Shown piece by piece: positions 1-13,355 of a stretch of 64,000 bases of DNA. Source of the stretch: Sanderia malayensis (lineage: Eukaryota > Cnidaria > Scyphozoa > Semaeostomeae > Pelagiidae); assembly GCA_013076295.1 (NCBI GenBank), contig RQOL01000855.1, forward strand, positions 1,364,001-1,428,000, given 5' to 3'. Below the pieces are notes generated by a model. The model was not told where the DNA came from, made no database searches, and was given only the letters and a program-made list of their open reading frames with translations. A program made the position numbers and the translations under genes. Numbering within the stretch: the stretch's first letter is position 1; each line of letters opens with the position of its first letter.

Positions 1-2
1 TC

Positions 3-179
3 ATTAATGATGGTGGCGAATGGCAAACAGCTCCAGATACTTTGCTTAAAATTGAGAAAAGACTTCGCCACCAATTGCAGTCACATGCCAGGGGATTATT
101 TGATAGTGTTCTGAAAAAATGGACAACGATTAGCTTTGATTGTCAAGTGATTCGCATGATCAATGATTACTGCAACTAG
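3..179 (+). CDS. Possible 3' terminal exon of an unrecognised plus-strand gene (partial)
   Basis: An open frame enters from the left edge (frame starting at base 3) and ends at TAG 177-179, giving 58 residues. The peptide is rich in Trp, Arg, His and Leu (for example EWQTAPDTLLKIEKRLRHQL near its start), which looks like protein rather than random AT-rich sequence. I do not recognise the family. The minus-strand LRR gene reaches at least base 383 and probably continues past the left edge, so this would lie inside or beside one of its introns. It could be a chance open frame or a mobile-element remnant. No start codon or splice acceptor can be judged because the sequence is cut. Confidence 0.3.
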   Translation: MNDGGEWQTAPDTLLKIEKRLRHQLQSHARGLFDSVLKKWTTISFDCQVIRMINDYCN

Positions 180-382
180 TGATGTCTAAACTTGAAGTTC
201 AAACCAAGCTGGTACACACAAGGAGGATAACGAAAGCTGTTTGAAAGCATCTTGGCCTATCGTTTCCAGTAAATTATTGGCAAGTCGCCTACGATGAAGA
301 CGAAAATATCGCATGATAAATACAAAGATGGAGCAAAGTGATAAATACGTAAAAAATAGCAAAAAAAGCCAAACAGACTTAC
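180..382. other. Left-edge non-coding stretch
   Basis: I see no convincing exon on either strand between the possible plus-strand stop at 179 and the last supported LRR exon ending at 383. It is probably intron of the LRR gene. Confidence 0.4.
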
Positions 383-3300
383 AGGGTTCTCAATGAAGAT
401 AAAATGAGAGGTGGGAAATGCTTGATTTTATTACTTTCAAGATTTCTAATAAAAGAAAAACAGCATTCATTCATATAACAGTAAACACAGAATTTTGAAA
501 ACGTGCTTATTGGTGAAGCTAACTTTGTTAGTATTATAAACTCTGATATGAAGGAAAAAACAAAGCTTTAATCAACTCACATTTCTCTCAGAGTCGCAGA
601 GCCTGAGAAATTAAATGCTGCTTCGTCGATATTACTTATTTTGTTGCTCTTCAAGTTCCTGTAAACATATAATAATCATATAAATGTATATGCATATATC
701 ATAACATACGAAGTGTGTATATCGGTTATCCGTGAAAGTGCTCAATACATTTAAGTAGAGCTAGACATACGTTTTTCTGTGTTTTTACTATATATAATAT
801 ATACATGTTATAAAGAAAGAGGAATAAACATTTAAAAAAGACGAGAAAAGAATATGACAGTCAAGACAATGAATGCAAAAAGCAATTTCTTATTTTATAC
901 TTACAGGATTTTTAATGCCAAAGAGCTTTCAAAAACTCTTGAGCCCAGCATACTTATTTTGTTATTTTGTAAATTTCTGCAATTATCAACAAAACAAATA
1001 ATCAGTTGTAGCTCATTGAAAATATATTATTTAATTGCATTACATATTCGTAAAAGATAAGGTTAACTCACAACTCTTCCAATGATGATAATGTATTGAT
1101 TCCGCCTTTAGAAATACTTATGATTTCATTTGAAGATAAGTCTCTGTAATAAAATTGAAACTGCAGGTTAATTGTCCATCAGGGATGAATTGTTTCCTTC
1201 CACTTAATCTCATCGCCCCGGGGCTCCCTTTCATATATAATAAGGTTTATTTTTATGAAAATAAATATCTCCCTGTACATACATTTTCCTCATAGACGTA
1301 AGTGGTGAAAGAGGTTTGGTGGGGAAAACAGCCAATTTGTTTGACTGCAGATAACTGAAACAAGAAAAACAAAGATAAAATCAGACGCATGCGTTTACCA
1401 GCTCTTCTAACTATTCAAGAAGTAAAGAATATTGAAAACGTACGAAGCATAGCACAAATTGATTAATTGAATCAATAATAAAATGTCATGGATGAAAACA
1501 TACAGATTCTGTATTGAAACTCCTTGGAAAGTCGAATCATGAAGAGCACGAATCTGGTTACTATACAAATTTAAATTGTTGACTGAAGATGATGTTGCAA
1601 ACATTTGCACTCCAATACTTTGGATCTTGTTATTTTGTAAATTGCTAAAAGAAACAACAAATACGCAGATCATTAGCTAACTAATTATTACCATTATCAT
1701 TAGCGCAGCATGTATAAAACAAAACACAGATATAGAAAATTAGATTATACTTACAGTGATTGAATAATGGTACCACCAAAAGCATGTTCTTCAATTGTTG
1801 TGACAGAACTGCTTTCGAGTTGCCTACAAAAATCGATAAACGCACCAGAATAAAAGAGACAGTAAAGAATAAAAGGAGATAATTTAATTAATTAATAATA
1901 AACTAATTTTGTACTTACAAATAACTAATTGATATACCAACGAATGCATTCTTAGAAATAGTTGCAACTTGAAGTTTGTCCAAATAGCTGAAAACAAATG
2001 CATTACAGTTGAGGCATGAGTGTATTTGTTGCCATGTTTAAATAGTTATCAAAATGTGATGATATGGTATAAAGAAATACATTGCAGATCATTTTCGCAA
2101 CTTTCCACTTACAGAACGTAGGCCGAAAACTTGTTGAAGGCCTTAGATTGGATGGTTTTTAATGGATTCACAGGTGAATGTCTACCAATATATCTAAAAA
2201 GATAAACAGATATTCTGATACCTTATGCAAAACAAAACATAGTGCCAAAAAATAAATTATAAATAAAATATGGATGGAAAGCAAGATGGATAAACGACTT
2301 ACGTGTAAGTTGTGGCAACATTCGAAAAAGCGTTCGTTTCAATCGTCTTAATACTATTGCGAGATAGATCGCTGCAGAAAAAACGATACAGAGTTATCTA
2401 CCATTTAAAAATACTGTCATTGATAGCAAAGTGAATAAGCATCATTGAAAATTCACAAACTCACAGATAATAGCATCCACTCATATTAACAAATGCGTTA
2501 GATTTGAGCTTTGTCAATCTATTATTGTATAAATACCTGAAAAGATATCATGAAAAAATGTATGCATCAGAACAAATTTTCAATTAATGCCAACAAATTC
2601 ATATATTTAATAAAGAATATATAGGAAAGTAAATCATTTAAACAATGTTTCAACTTTATGTATAAGAAACAAAGTCTAAGGAGGAAAGTACTATAAAAAT
2701 TAATAACTTACAGCCTGTTTACTACCAAATTATGAAAGTCACCAACTGGAAGCTCATGCAACTCGTTATCTTGTAAATAACTGAAAAAAATTGTTAATCA
2801 TAAATTAATCAACAACAAACGAATATAAAATACAACATAACTGTAAACATGAAATTGATCAACTTCATATTTCTACTTTTAAGCGATATTCCTAAAAATA
2901 CATGATAGATTAACTTAATTGATGAATAATAAACTTACATGTAATTTATACTATTTCGCGAGATGTTAATGGCCGTCAACGTGCCTGGTTCGATATATGC
3001 CAGCTTATTAGAATTTATATATCTGCAATAACCAATGATGTTCATTTCATTAGACACGTGATAAATAAAATACAAAGTCAAAAGGGAATTCAATTAAATG
3101 CTATACTTACAAAGTTCTAAGTCTGTATAGGTCTCTGAAATGTGTTTTCATGAGCCGACCAATTTTATTGTAATTCAAGGTGCTGGAAAAATATCAGAAC
3201 AGTTCAAAGCAATGTGGTTTTAAGGCATTACAAGCATGGTATTGACATATAAATATTTTGAAAATTGAAATTAACTCAACTTACAGTGTAGTTAAACTTG

Positions 3301-5288
3301 TGAGCCCATGAAAAGCAACATCTGGTAATTTGTCAATAAAATTGCTCCCCAGATTCCTACAAAGTTGATTTCGTATCATTAAATGAAAATCACTGCATTT
3401 AGCATGATCTCAAGTAACAGATGAAATGCTATTATCTGCATAATGAAGAAAAAATCCAATGAAACTCTATTACCCCCTGGGAGGACTGACTAAATTTTTG
3501 AGGTTGCAAAGCGAGCGCAATTAGAGAAGGGGGTTAATAGATCGTAATAATATACTCACAGCGTAGTCAGCCTTGGTAAATATTGAAATTGCTTTTCGTT
3601 CTTGAAAGAAAACTGGTTGCTATTTAAGTTCCTTCAAGGTAAAAAACCCAACGAATTAAAGCAGGAGCTTCATATGAAATTTATGATGAAAATAAGATTG
3701 AATATGTAGCTTACAAGTCAACGATGCTTTGGGGAAACGAATCATCTTCCACTGAAATGATCCTGTTGGCTCGCATATCTCTGCATTAAAAACAAGATCG
3801 TGTTAAACGAAACTAAAATTGATAAAAATGTCAAAGAAAGAAGATGCTTTGGAATTGATAAAAATGTCAAAGAGGGAGAAATGAGTTAAGATAGATGAGA
3901 TAAATGTTGAGATAGATGCGAACTTACAAGGTGGTTAATGTTGACAGATTACTGAATGATCCTTTTTCAATATATGTGATCTTGTTATAATCCAAATATC
4001 TATGAGGCAGAAAAATTAACAATAAGTTTCGGAATATCTGCAATGATGCATACTAAACAATAGAACATCAAAGGATTTATCGGATAATCTGATAATAATG
4101 CATTAAATATATTCACTCATATATGATAATGGACAAAATAACCGATAAAAATGATAATGGATAATAATATATGCTAATAGACAATAGGATGATAATAAAT
4201 AATGACAATAAATGATAATAAATGATAATAAATGATAATAGATGATAATAGATGAAAATAACTCACAGTGTTGCGATGGATGGAAGCATCAGAGGGTTTT
4301 TGACGGCTTCTGGTACATACTGAATTCCATTACTTGCTGTTTGGCTTGAAAGATATCTGGAATGCGAGCATGTAAACAAATTACCATCAAAAACCTTTTT
4401 CACACGTTCTGATGTTCAAAACTATTATTCACAGGTTCACTAGAACAGCTAGAGCTCTTGAATAAGATACTTGCAGTGTTGTTAAACCGGTGTTGTTTTT
4501 AAATGCATCGTTGGAAATTGTACTCTCTTGCAGTCGATTTGAAGCGAGGTTGCTATGTACATTGAAAGAAACAACATTTATTAGCTATATGAGCAAATTG
4601 TGAATTGTAACTGTAAATTATATGCACTTAACTGTAACTCACTGAGAGAAAATCTAATCGCATCGGTATATATAAATCACAACATGCATTAAATAACAAA
4701 ATAAAATATGAAGTTAACTTACAGCAGGTTTAAATTTAAAAGCAATTCCAAGTCATTGGCGCTTACAGCAGTGATGAAGTTGTTGTGCACATACCTGGAT
4801 AAAAAGTTTGACTTATTATGATGATTTATTACTTTGCAAAGTAAACTTTATCAGGCATATTTGAAATGCATATAATATATCGTGTAAAAAGAGAGTAAAC
4901 TTTAGTTTGGATATTGCAAACTTACAGCCTTCTAATATTACGCGTTCGATAAAATGGCTTAAAATCTGCTTTTCGAATACTGTTGAAAAAAAAAATGAAT
5001 ACAAATCGTAACTTAAAATCCTTTGAATAATGAATGACATAAATTATACATAATTATCATAATCATCATGTTGTCATAATTACGTGTAATAAACTTGATT
5101 ATCCGGAGGAAAGTCCAAACTTGAGTATGTATGCAAGGATGGAATGCTATTATGATCGATATACCTGAAGGAATAAACGCATTCAATTGATAGTATGCAT
5201 GATAATATGATGGTATTCATAAAGATGGATGCATATAGCATAGTATGTCAGGTTATGCATAGTATGTTCTTAGGCTATGTATGTGTGC

Positions 5289-5321
<33 letters not shown>

Positions 5322-5355
5322 TGTATGTATGTATGTATGTATGTATGTATATATG

Positions 5356-5389
<34 letters not shown>

Positions 5390-8300
5390 TGCATGTATGT
5401 ATGCATGTATGCATTTATGAGTAGTGCATGCATGCCGAGCGTGTATGTAGTTAGGCATATTCTATAACGCTTACAGCTCTTGTAAATCTGTCCATTCTTC
5501 CTCGCATAGAGCAGGGAAAGGAAACGACGTAAGCTTGTTGTTACTCAGCCATCTTGAAAGAAAATTCAATAGAAACATTATAGTCAGAAAATAAGGAATA
5601 TAATGATCATAATACTCCGACCCTAATTTAAACTAAAGTTAGAAATTAGACTTACAGATTGTGTAGTTTTGGCAGGTTCTTCATGGAATTATAATAAACC
5701 GTAGTTAGCTCGAAAGAAGACTTTTGAGAATGCAACAACCTAAAATAGAAGTCCATAGTTAGATTGAGAATATTATATGTAATGTATTAATTAATTAATT
5801 TATCTGCAACATGCAACAATCCACAATTACTACATCATAAATACTTACAAGGACTTTAACTTTGGAAGGTCGGTGAATGAGTCAGCAGTGAGATACTTCA
5901 ACTTGTTTCGATTCATATCGCTATAAAATATAGAAAAAATGTGCAAAGTAAATAGCTGTAAGGCTAAAATACATATTTCAAATACAGTGGGCCAAGATAG
6001 TGGCTAACTTTCTGATACCCTTGGATAAAGTACTCGTTGTAGAGTTAGCAACAAATCTATTGTTGACTTACATGTGAAGTAGTTCTGGTATGTCCTTAAA
6101 CACACCAGTCTGTATAACTTCAAATGTGTTATTGTGCAATTCCCTAAAATTAAAAGCAGTCACTGTAACTAATATGGCTTTGCGAGCATAATAGATAGCT
6201 GAGAGGTGTTCTTGGCTGTTTTAAGAAGTTTAAGGGGCAAGTGATGAAGATTAATTTTCATGATCAGTCTCGATAATGCCAGAAAGAACGAAAGAAAGAA
6301 AGAAAAAAGGGAATAAAGAAAGAAAAAGAAAGGATAGAAATGTAATAAAGAGTTTATTACTTACAGAATTTTCAAATGGCTGAGTTGAGCCAGAGCCCCT
6401 GGAGCAATGTAGTTAATTTCATTGTTGCTAATGTTTCTATAACGAAGTAGGAAGACATCTTAAAGCTATACAAGGTCCTATGATGGTTTTGCTATAACGA
6501 TTAACAATATCAGATACGCCGGGGAGATACTTACAAATGAATCAATTTGGTATCGTTGTGTTTCAAAGGTGCCAGATCGCTAACTGATATCGACTTCAAA
6601 TGGTTTTGGTCAATTGATCTGTAAATAGATGAAATCACTGTCTGAGATTAAGCTTGGAAAATCATGATAATAACAATAACCATTATGATGTTCAATCATT
6701 ATGATTATAACGTGATATTCATAAATGCCTCAGAATATGATAAATGCTGTACTTACAGAAATTTAAGGTTTGTGATATTGTGCATAGCTTTCTTAGGAAA
6801 AACTGTCATTTGATTGCCACTCATTGCTCTGCGAATCAAATCGTTATTATTTCGGCTAGATCAAAGCAAGATGATAGAATACTTGAATACAATGCAAAAT
6901 GCGAGGAAATAAATTCTTCATCTGTTCTTACAAATGCTCGAGATTAGGTAAATCGAAATACTGGTCTGGAAACTTGTAGATTTTGTTCTGGATGAAGTTA
7001 CTGAAATGGAAAGAAGTGATTAGCAAGAATATCTTAAAAAGGTTCTTTCAACAAACCAACAATAGATCGTGAAAGATAATATGCATTACTATGGAAACGT
7101 TGTCTTACATAGTAATAAGCTATAGTTGACAAAAGATGTCTAGAAGTATGAACTACAATCATGCAGACTTACATTCCTTTGAGAGACTTTGGAAGAAACT
7201 GATATTTGTGTACAGATATTTCAATTTGATTACTAAAAACATCCCTAAAATAGAGTGTGAACGTGACAATCAGTCAATGCAAGAAATAGAAGCTCATTTA
7301 TGAAATGCGTATAACTAAACAATTAAGCTTGTAATAAAAAAATCCGCTCACAGGTATTCAAGTTTTGTGCAGTTTGTCAAATCTGGAAGCTCTTTCAACT
7401 GGTTCATAATAAGAGACCTGCAAAGATCATTGAATCCAACTCAATCGAGATCGATCCATCAACCCATTATGCAAATTACTGAGGGTCATATAGGAGTCCC
7501 AGAGAGGAACACGCCCCAGATTAAAAAGGGAGCAGGGGAACATGACCCCCCGCCCCCAATACGACCCTTATTACTCATAACAAGGCATACGTACAAATGA
7601 AGAAGATTTCGTAACTGGCCAAAGGCCCTTGGATGAATTGTCTGCAGTCCTGTGCCTCTTATTTTCCTGTTAAAATAAATTAAAATCAATCATAACGGGT
7701 ATTCAATGTGCTCATTGCCATCAGCGAATCATTGAGAACAGGCTGTCGTTCACTGCTCTTGCGCAAAAACCTATAGGGTAGTTCTAATCGCTAGACTCCA
7801 CGACCCCGCGACCCTAGCACATCATCATCATCATCATCATCATCATCTGGGTGCCGTCTCCGGTGGGAGGTTGGCTACCATGGATCGCCATCTATTGCGG
7901 TCACTCTAGGACCAATGACTCAATATACGATCCCTGCTACAAAAACTGCCCAATTTGCATTATTTTCCACTATTACTATTGTAACTATTGTATCGAAGGC
8001 AAAGGCACTGTTGTGAAGTATGAAACGCAGTTTGGTGAGCATAGAGTCATCGGGTCGTGGGATCCAGCGATTAGAACTACCCCAGAAATCTACGTAGATT
8101 AAAGACGGCTTCAAAAGCTAAGCAAATAATTAAAGACATCGTACCTGAGAGAATTGATCTTTTGTAATATAAAACAAACGATTATTTACTTACAAGGATG
8201 TTATTGCCGAGGATAGACCATTTTCTGTAATCTCTTGTACAGAGCCTTTGTTATAAACATTTCTGCAAAGAAATGATGAATTTATATTTGGTTAAAGTTG

Positions 8301-8729
8301 AGAATAATTCTGATAGTATCCTCACAAAAAAGAGTCACGGGAGATCTACGGTAAACGACGAAAATGTGGACAAAATGTAGCAAATCAGTTGACTGCAACC
8401 CCCCTGCCTTCTTATTCAAATTGAAATTGTTGTGATTAGACTTAGTAATGAAGAACTTACACTGTGCCACTTGCAGATGAGCAATCCAGAATAGATCCAC
8501 TGCATGAACACGAGCTGCACGAAGATCCCCCCTGGGGGGTGCGACCATAATTGGTTGCGAAATTCCAGTAGCCCTTCCACCAAGCATTATCAGTATAAGA
8601 AATACCATCGGATGAATATCTGTCATTCCAATACTGATACCCGTAGGTGATGCTACTGAATTCTTCGATAATGACAGTGATCAAAATTAATTTACACCAC
8701 GTGGCGTAAATATTCGATACAAAATGCAT
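383..8729 (-). CDS. Secreted or surface leucine-rich-repeat protein, about 35 exons, 3' end outside window
   Basis: The first exon (8461-8729, ATG at 8729-8727) encodes a hydrophobic leader and then a Cys-rich LRR N-cap (spacing CSSCSCSGSILDC). It is followed by 34 small exons, mostly 66-84 nt, nearly all multiples of three in phase 2. Most encode one LRR with LxxNxI-type consensus. Exons in plus coordinates: 8194-8262, 7595-7666, 7352-7417, 7173-7244, 6932-7000, 6757-6828, 6535-6618, 6365-6436, 6072-6143, 5849-5920, 5656-5739, 5475-5552, 5084-5164, 4926-4979, 4723-4794, 4475-4552, 4267-4356, 3928-3999, 3715-3780, 3560-3631, 3285-3356, 3111-3182, 2939-3022, 2712-2780, 2465-2536, 2303-2371, 2113-2193, 1919-1987, 1755-1823, 1504-1644 (two LRRs), 1072-1143, 905-976, 581-658, 383-445. 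The exon at 4475 uses a GC donor. A leader plus LRRNT indicates secretion or an LRR ectodomain (LGR, slit or peroxidasin-like arrangements are possible). The C-terminal domain that would decide is not in the window. Confidence 0.85.
4190..4258. repeat. AATGATAAT-type simple repeat
   Basis: Repeated AATGATAATA and GATGATAATA motifs in an LRR intron immediately before the exon at 4267. Confidence 0.8.
5281..5422. repeat. (TATG)n microsatellite
   Basis: About 140 bases of nearly pure GTAT/TATG tetranucleotide repeat in an LRR-gene intron. The open frames it creates on both strands are repeat artefacts. Confidence 0.95.
7775..8083. mobile_element. Short inverted-repeat element (MITE-like) in LRR intron
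   Basis: The left end GGGTAGTTCTAATCGCT at about 7775 and the right end (reverse complement at about 8052-8083) form imperfect inverted repeats of about 30 bases. The element is about 310 bases long, internally contains an (ATC)n tract at 7821-7847, and is more GC-rich than its surroundings. No clear target duplication is visible. It lies in the intron between LRR exons 7595-7666 and 8194-8262. Confidence 0.6.
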
Positions 8730-9713
8730 GGCAAATGTATGTAATTTCCACACGGTATTTCCAGTTCTCAGAGCTCTGTATATTCTGATTGAGTTGTCTT
8801 TCGCGGAAATTGTCCAACAAACAACGTGTGAATGTACTTGTCTTCACCTTCAACGAGGAAGCGGAAGTGTTTGGGCCGGTTAATGAAAGATTGTGTCCCA
8901 CGAAAGCGTGCAGCGGTTGGCAAAAAATTCGACAAATGTCCAACTTAAAACTATATCTAAATGTAGCTCGAAAATGGATTTCCGATAGCAGTAAGACTTT
9001 CAAAACAATTCAATTTCACACTCATCTGTTGTCTGAAAAAGGCAGCCAGTATACTTTCTGACCACAACTTTAGGACGACAAAGCAAGCAATGTTTACACT
9101 TTGTGTAGGTTTCCTTCTGCACACAGTGGCTTCATAAACTGTGGTTTCAATTGTTTGGAGTGGCTTCTTTTGCAAAGTAATCTTCGATGAACGCTTCTGA
9201 ACTTCAACGTGAATACTTCTGTACAATTTTCTCGCTTACTTCGTATAACCTTCGCGTTAATCTCCACCGATAAGATTTGGTCAGGACGCCATTGAATCGA
9301 CAATGGTATTACCTTTAACCTTGTTGTCATATCAACACCAAAACGAGGGTGCATGGTCTTCAGATAATGGCGTGAGAAGAAAGTTCGAATTGAGCAAATA
9401 ATGCCCTTTGTTATTTCCATACTTTTCTTTCAACCATAACGGGTGCTCAGATTGTTAGTATCACCAACATTTCATTAGTGAAATGCCAGAAATAAAACAC
9501 AATGAACAAACAAAACAAACAAAGGATTCTATTTCATTGTCAGCAATATTGTGGTAGAACAATCATCAAAGCAAAATCTTCCATCAAGTCGCAGAGACAT
9601 GGGAGTTCGCTACCACAATCCCTAAAATAATAAAATAATAAAATATTCATTTAATCTCTAATATTGAAATACGAACAAGAGATAGTCGAAAATGGTGAAA
9701 TATGGAAAACAAA
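8730..9713. other. Unassigned region upstream of the LRR gene
   Basis: Between the LRR start codon and the TIR element there are several short overlapping open frames on both strands (for example about 8789-9061 plus and 9094-9420 minus) at somewhat higher GC. None shows a recognisable domain, and no splice-consistent gene could be built. It may hold the LRR promoter and a decayed mobile element. Confidence 0.4.
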
Positions 9714-10117
9714 TACACGTTTTTTTTTATAAGAAACCGGTTTATAAGAAACCTAGATCTAGAGGCCCTAAAATTTAAGAAACTTTTAGAACTACAAGGA
9801 AATATCTAAGAAACATTAGAAATTTCGGAAACACGTTTTTCCTTTACGGATTCAACAAATGTCAACTACAGTAAGTGTGTTTTATGTGCAAAGCATAACA
9901 TTGTCGGCTCCACATGACGATTTTTCGCATTGACGATTTTTCTTTGTTATAATACTAATATTTTGCCACATCCACGCCTTTTCCTTCGCCTTCACTGCAA
10001 CTTTTTTCATTAAATTAAGAAACTTTTAAGAAACTTTTAGAACTAAAATGTGGCCAAAAATTAAGAAACTTTTACTACTAGGCCTTGAGCCAGGTTTCTT
10101 ATAAAAAAAAACGTGTA
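9714..10117. mobile_element. TIR element with perfect 25-bp ends and TA flanks
   Basis: The ends 9714-9738 and 10093-10117 are exact reverse complements over 25 bases (TACACGT, then a T tract, then ATAAGAAACC). Read with TA as target duplication, the element proper is 9716-10115, about 400 bases, with ends starting CACGT. The interior contains further copies of the TAAGAAACTTTTAGAACT motif and no coding sequence, so it is non-autonomous. TA duplications point to a Tc1/mariner-type transposase acting in trans, which is inference. Confidence 0.8.
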
Positions 10118-10239
10118 CTCCCTAACCATATATAGTTACCCTATATAATAAGCCCTAACCCTAACACTAACACTAACTAACAAATTAAAAAAATCCAAAA
10201 TTGAAAAAGGGTGAAATATGGTAAACAAATAGTCGCAAC

Positions 10240-13200
10240 CTAGGGCCTTCTGATCATTTCGAAAGAGGTTTCAGCTCTCTAGGACAGTTGGTTAAAAAGT
10301 TGGTCCAGAGAACTGGCTGCAACAAGTGAATTACTTTATGTATACTCCATGAACGCTCAATTTCCTAAAATGACATTTTGAAATAGACCGAATCCTACTA
10401 GGACCTCCCAGCCTTCTAGCATCAATATTTTAAAAGTTGGCCCCAGGCGAGCTCTTACCCCAGCTGAAATACATTACCTATCATACATTACGATAGGGTT
10501 AGAAAAATGAAATTTCGAAATAGATCGAAATGTCACTCACAAGAGGTCGAACCCTACTAATTAGGACCTTCTGATCAGTTTGAGACCATCCCGAGCCTTC
10601 TAGCATAAATATTTCCAAAATTGGCCCCTGGCGAGCTCTTACCCCAACTGAAATACATTTCGTATCATACATTACGCTAGGGTTAGCAAAATGAAATTTC
10701 GAAATAGATCGAAATGTCACTCACAAGAGGTCGGACGCTACTAATTAGGACCTTCTGATCAGTTTGAGACCATTCCCAGCCTTCTAGCATCAATATTTCA
10801 AAAGTTGGCCCTTGACGACTTCTTACCCCAACTGAAATACATTACCTATCATACATTAGGCTAGGGTTAGAAAAGTCAAATTTCAAAATAGATGGAAATA
10901 CCACTCACAAGGGCTCGAATCCTACTAATTAGGACCTTCTGATCACCTTGAGACCATCCCGAGCCTTCTAGCATAAATATTTCCAAAATTGGCCCCTGGC
11001 GAGCTCTTACCCCAACTGAAATACATTTCGTATCATACATTACGCTAGGGTTAGAAAAATGAAATTTCGAAATAGATCGAAATGTCACTCACAAGAGGTC
11101 GAACCCTACTAATTAGGACCTACTGATCAGTTTGAGACCATTCCCAGCCTTCTAGCATCAATATTTCAAAAGTTGGCCCTTGACGACTTCTTACCCCAAC
11201 TGAAATAGCTACATTACCTATCATACATTAGGCTAGGGTTAGAAAAGTCAAATTTCAAAATAGATGGAAATACCACTCACAAGGGCTCGAATCCTACTAA
11301 TTAGGACCTTCTGATCACTTTGAGACCATTCCCAACTTTCTAGCATCAATATTTCAAAAGTTGGCCCTTGGCGACGTCTTACCCCAACTGAAATACATTA
11401 CCTATCATATATTAGGCTATAGGGTTAGAAAAATCAAATTCTGAAATAGATGGAAATGTCACACACAAGGGGTCGAATCCTGCTAATTAGGACCTTCTGA
11501 TCACTTTGAGACCATCCCGAGCCTTCTAGCATCAATATTTTAAAAGTTGGCCCCAGGCGAGCTCTTACCCCAGCTGAAATACATTACCTATCATACATTA
11601 CGATAGGGTTAGAAAAATGAAATTTCGAAATAGATCGAAATGTCTCTCACAAGAGGTCGAACCCTACTAATTAGGACCTTCTGATCAGTTTGAGACCATC
11701 CCGAGCCTTCTAGCATAAATATTTCAAAAGTTGGCCCTTGACGACTTCTTACCCCAACTGAAATACATTACCTATCATACGTTAGGCTAGGGTTAGAAAA
11801 GTCAAATTTCAAAATAGATGGAAATGTCACTCACAAGGGGTCGAATCCTACTAATTAGGACCTTCTGATCACTTTGAGACCATCCCGAGCCTTCTAGCAT
11901 AAATATTTCAAAAATTGGCCCCTGGCGAGCTCTTACCCCAACTGAAATACATTTCGTATCATACATTACGCTAGGGTTAGAAAAATGAAATTTCGAAATA
12001 GATCGAAATGTCACTCACAAGAGGTCGAACCCTACTAATTAGGACCTTCTGATCAGTTTGAGACCAACCCGAGCCTTCTAGCATAAATATTTCAAAAATT
12101 GGCCCCTGGCGAGCTCTTACCCCAACTGAAATACATTTCGTATCATACATTACGCTAGGGTTAGAAAAATGAAATTTCGAAATAGATCGAAATGTCACTC
12201 ACAAGAGGTCGAACCCTACTAATTAGGACCTTCTGATCAGTTGGAGACCATCCCGAGCCTTCTAGCATAAATATTTCAAAAATTGGCTCCTGGCGAGCTC
12301 TTACCCCAACTGAAATACATTTCGTATCATACATTACGCTAGGGTTAGAAAAATGAAATTTCGAAATAGATCGAAATGTCACTCACAAGAGGTCGAACCC
12401 TACTAATTAGGACCTTCTGATCAGTTGGAGACCATCCCGAGCCTTCTAGCATAAATATTTCAAAAATTGGCTCCTGGCGAGCTCTTACCCCAACTGAAAT
12501 ACATTTCGTATCATACATTACGCTAGGGTTAGAAAAATGAAATTTCGAAATAGATCGAAAAGTCACTCACAAGAGGTCGAACCCTACTAATTAGGACCTT
12601 CTGATCAGTTTGAGACCATCCCGAGCCTTCTAGCATCAATATTTCAAAAGTTGGCCCTTGGCGACGTCTTACCCCAACTGAAATACATTACCTATCATAC
12701 ATTAGGCTAGGGTTAGAAAAGTCAAATTTTGAAATAGATGGAAATGTCACTCACAAGGGGTCGAATCCTACTAATTAGGACCTTCTGATCACTTTGAGAC
12801 CATTCCCAACCTTCTAGCATCAATATTTCAAAAGTTGGCCCTTGACGACTTCTTACCCCAACTGAAATACATTACCTATCATATATTAGGCTAGGGTTAG
12901 AAAAGTCAAATTTCGAAATAGATGGAAATGTCACTCACAAGGGGTCGAATCCTACTAATTAGGACCTTCTGATCACTTTGAGACCATTCCCAACCTTCTA
13001 GCATCAATATTTCAAAAGTTGGCTCTTGGCGACCTCTTACCCCAACTGAAATACATTACCTATCATACATTAGGCTAGGGTTAGAAAAGTCAAATTTTGA
13101 AATAGATGGAAATGTCACTCACAAGGGGTCGAATCCTACTAATTAGGACCTTCTGATCACTTTGAGACCATTCCCAACCTTCTAGCATCAATATTTCAAA

Positions 13201-13350
13201 AGTTGGCCCTTGGCGACGTCTTACCCCAACTGAAATACATTACCTATCATACATTAGGCTAGGGTTAGAAAAATCAAATTCTGAAATAGATGGAAATGTC
13301 ACACACAAGGGGTCGAATCCTACTAATTAGCACCTTCTGATTTTGAGGAT
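10240..13350. repeat. 184-bp satellite array, about 16 units, two interleaved variants
   Basis: A unit of about 184 bases recurs with the core CCTTCTAGCAT at roughly 10411, 10596, 10780, 10964, 11148, 11336, 11522, 11706, 11891, 12073, 12258, 12441, 12626, 12811, 12995 and 13179. Two variants are mixed: one with GAAATTTCGAAATAGATCG, CATTACGCTAGGG and GGCGAGCTC, the other with CAAATTTCAAAATAGATGG, CATTAGGCTAGGG and GACGACTTC. Identical 70-73 residue open frames on the minus strand (starting MTFRSISKFHF) are a by-product of the repeat. 184 is not a multiple of three, so they do not form one long frame. Confidence 0.95.
10268..10358 (+). repeat. Left boundary repeat of satellite array
   Basis: About 91 bases (TTTCAGCTCTCTAGGA through ACTCCATGAACG) recur almost identically at 13356-13447. 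The two copies bracket the satellite array in direct orientation. Confidence 0.85.
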
Positions 13351-13355
13351 CACAA

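Noticed and set aside
5195..5467. Open frames of YVCMYVCM and HTYIHTYI type
   Set aside because: Translation of a TATG tetranucleotide repeat on both strands.
10499..12566. Repeated 70-73 residue minus-strand open frames starting MTFRSISKFHF
   Set aside because: They are the same satellite unit read repeatedly; unit length is not a multiple of three, and they have no start context, splice links or domain.
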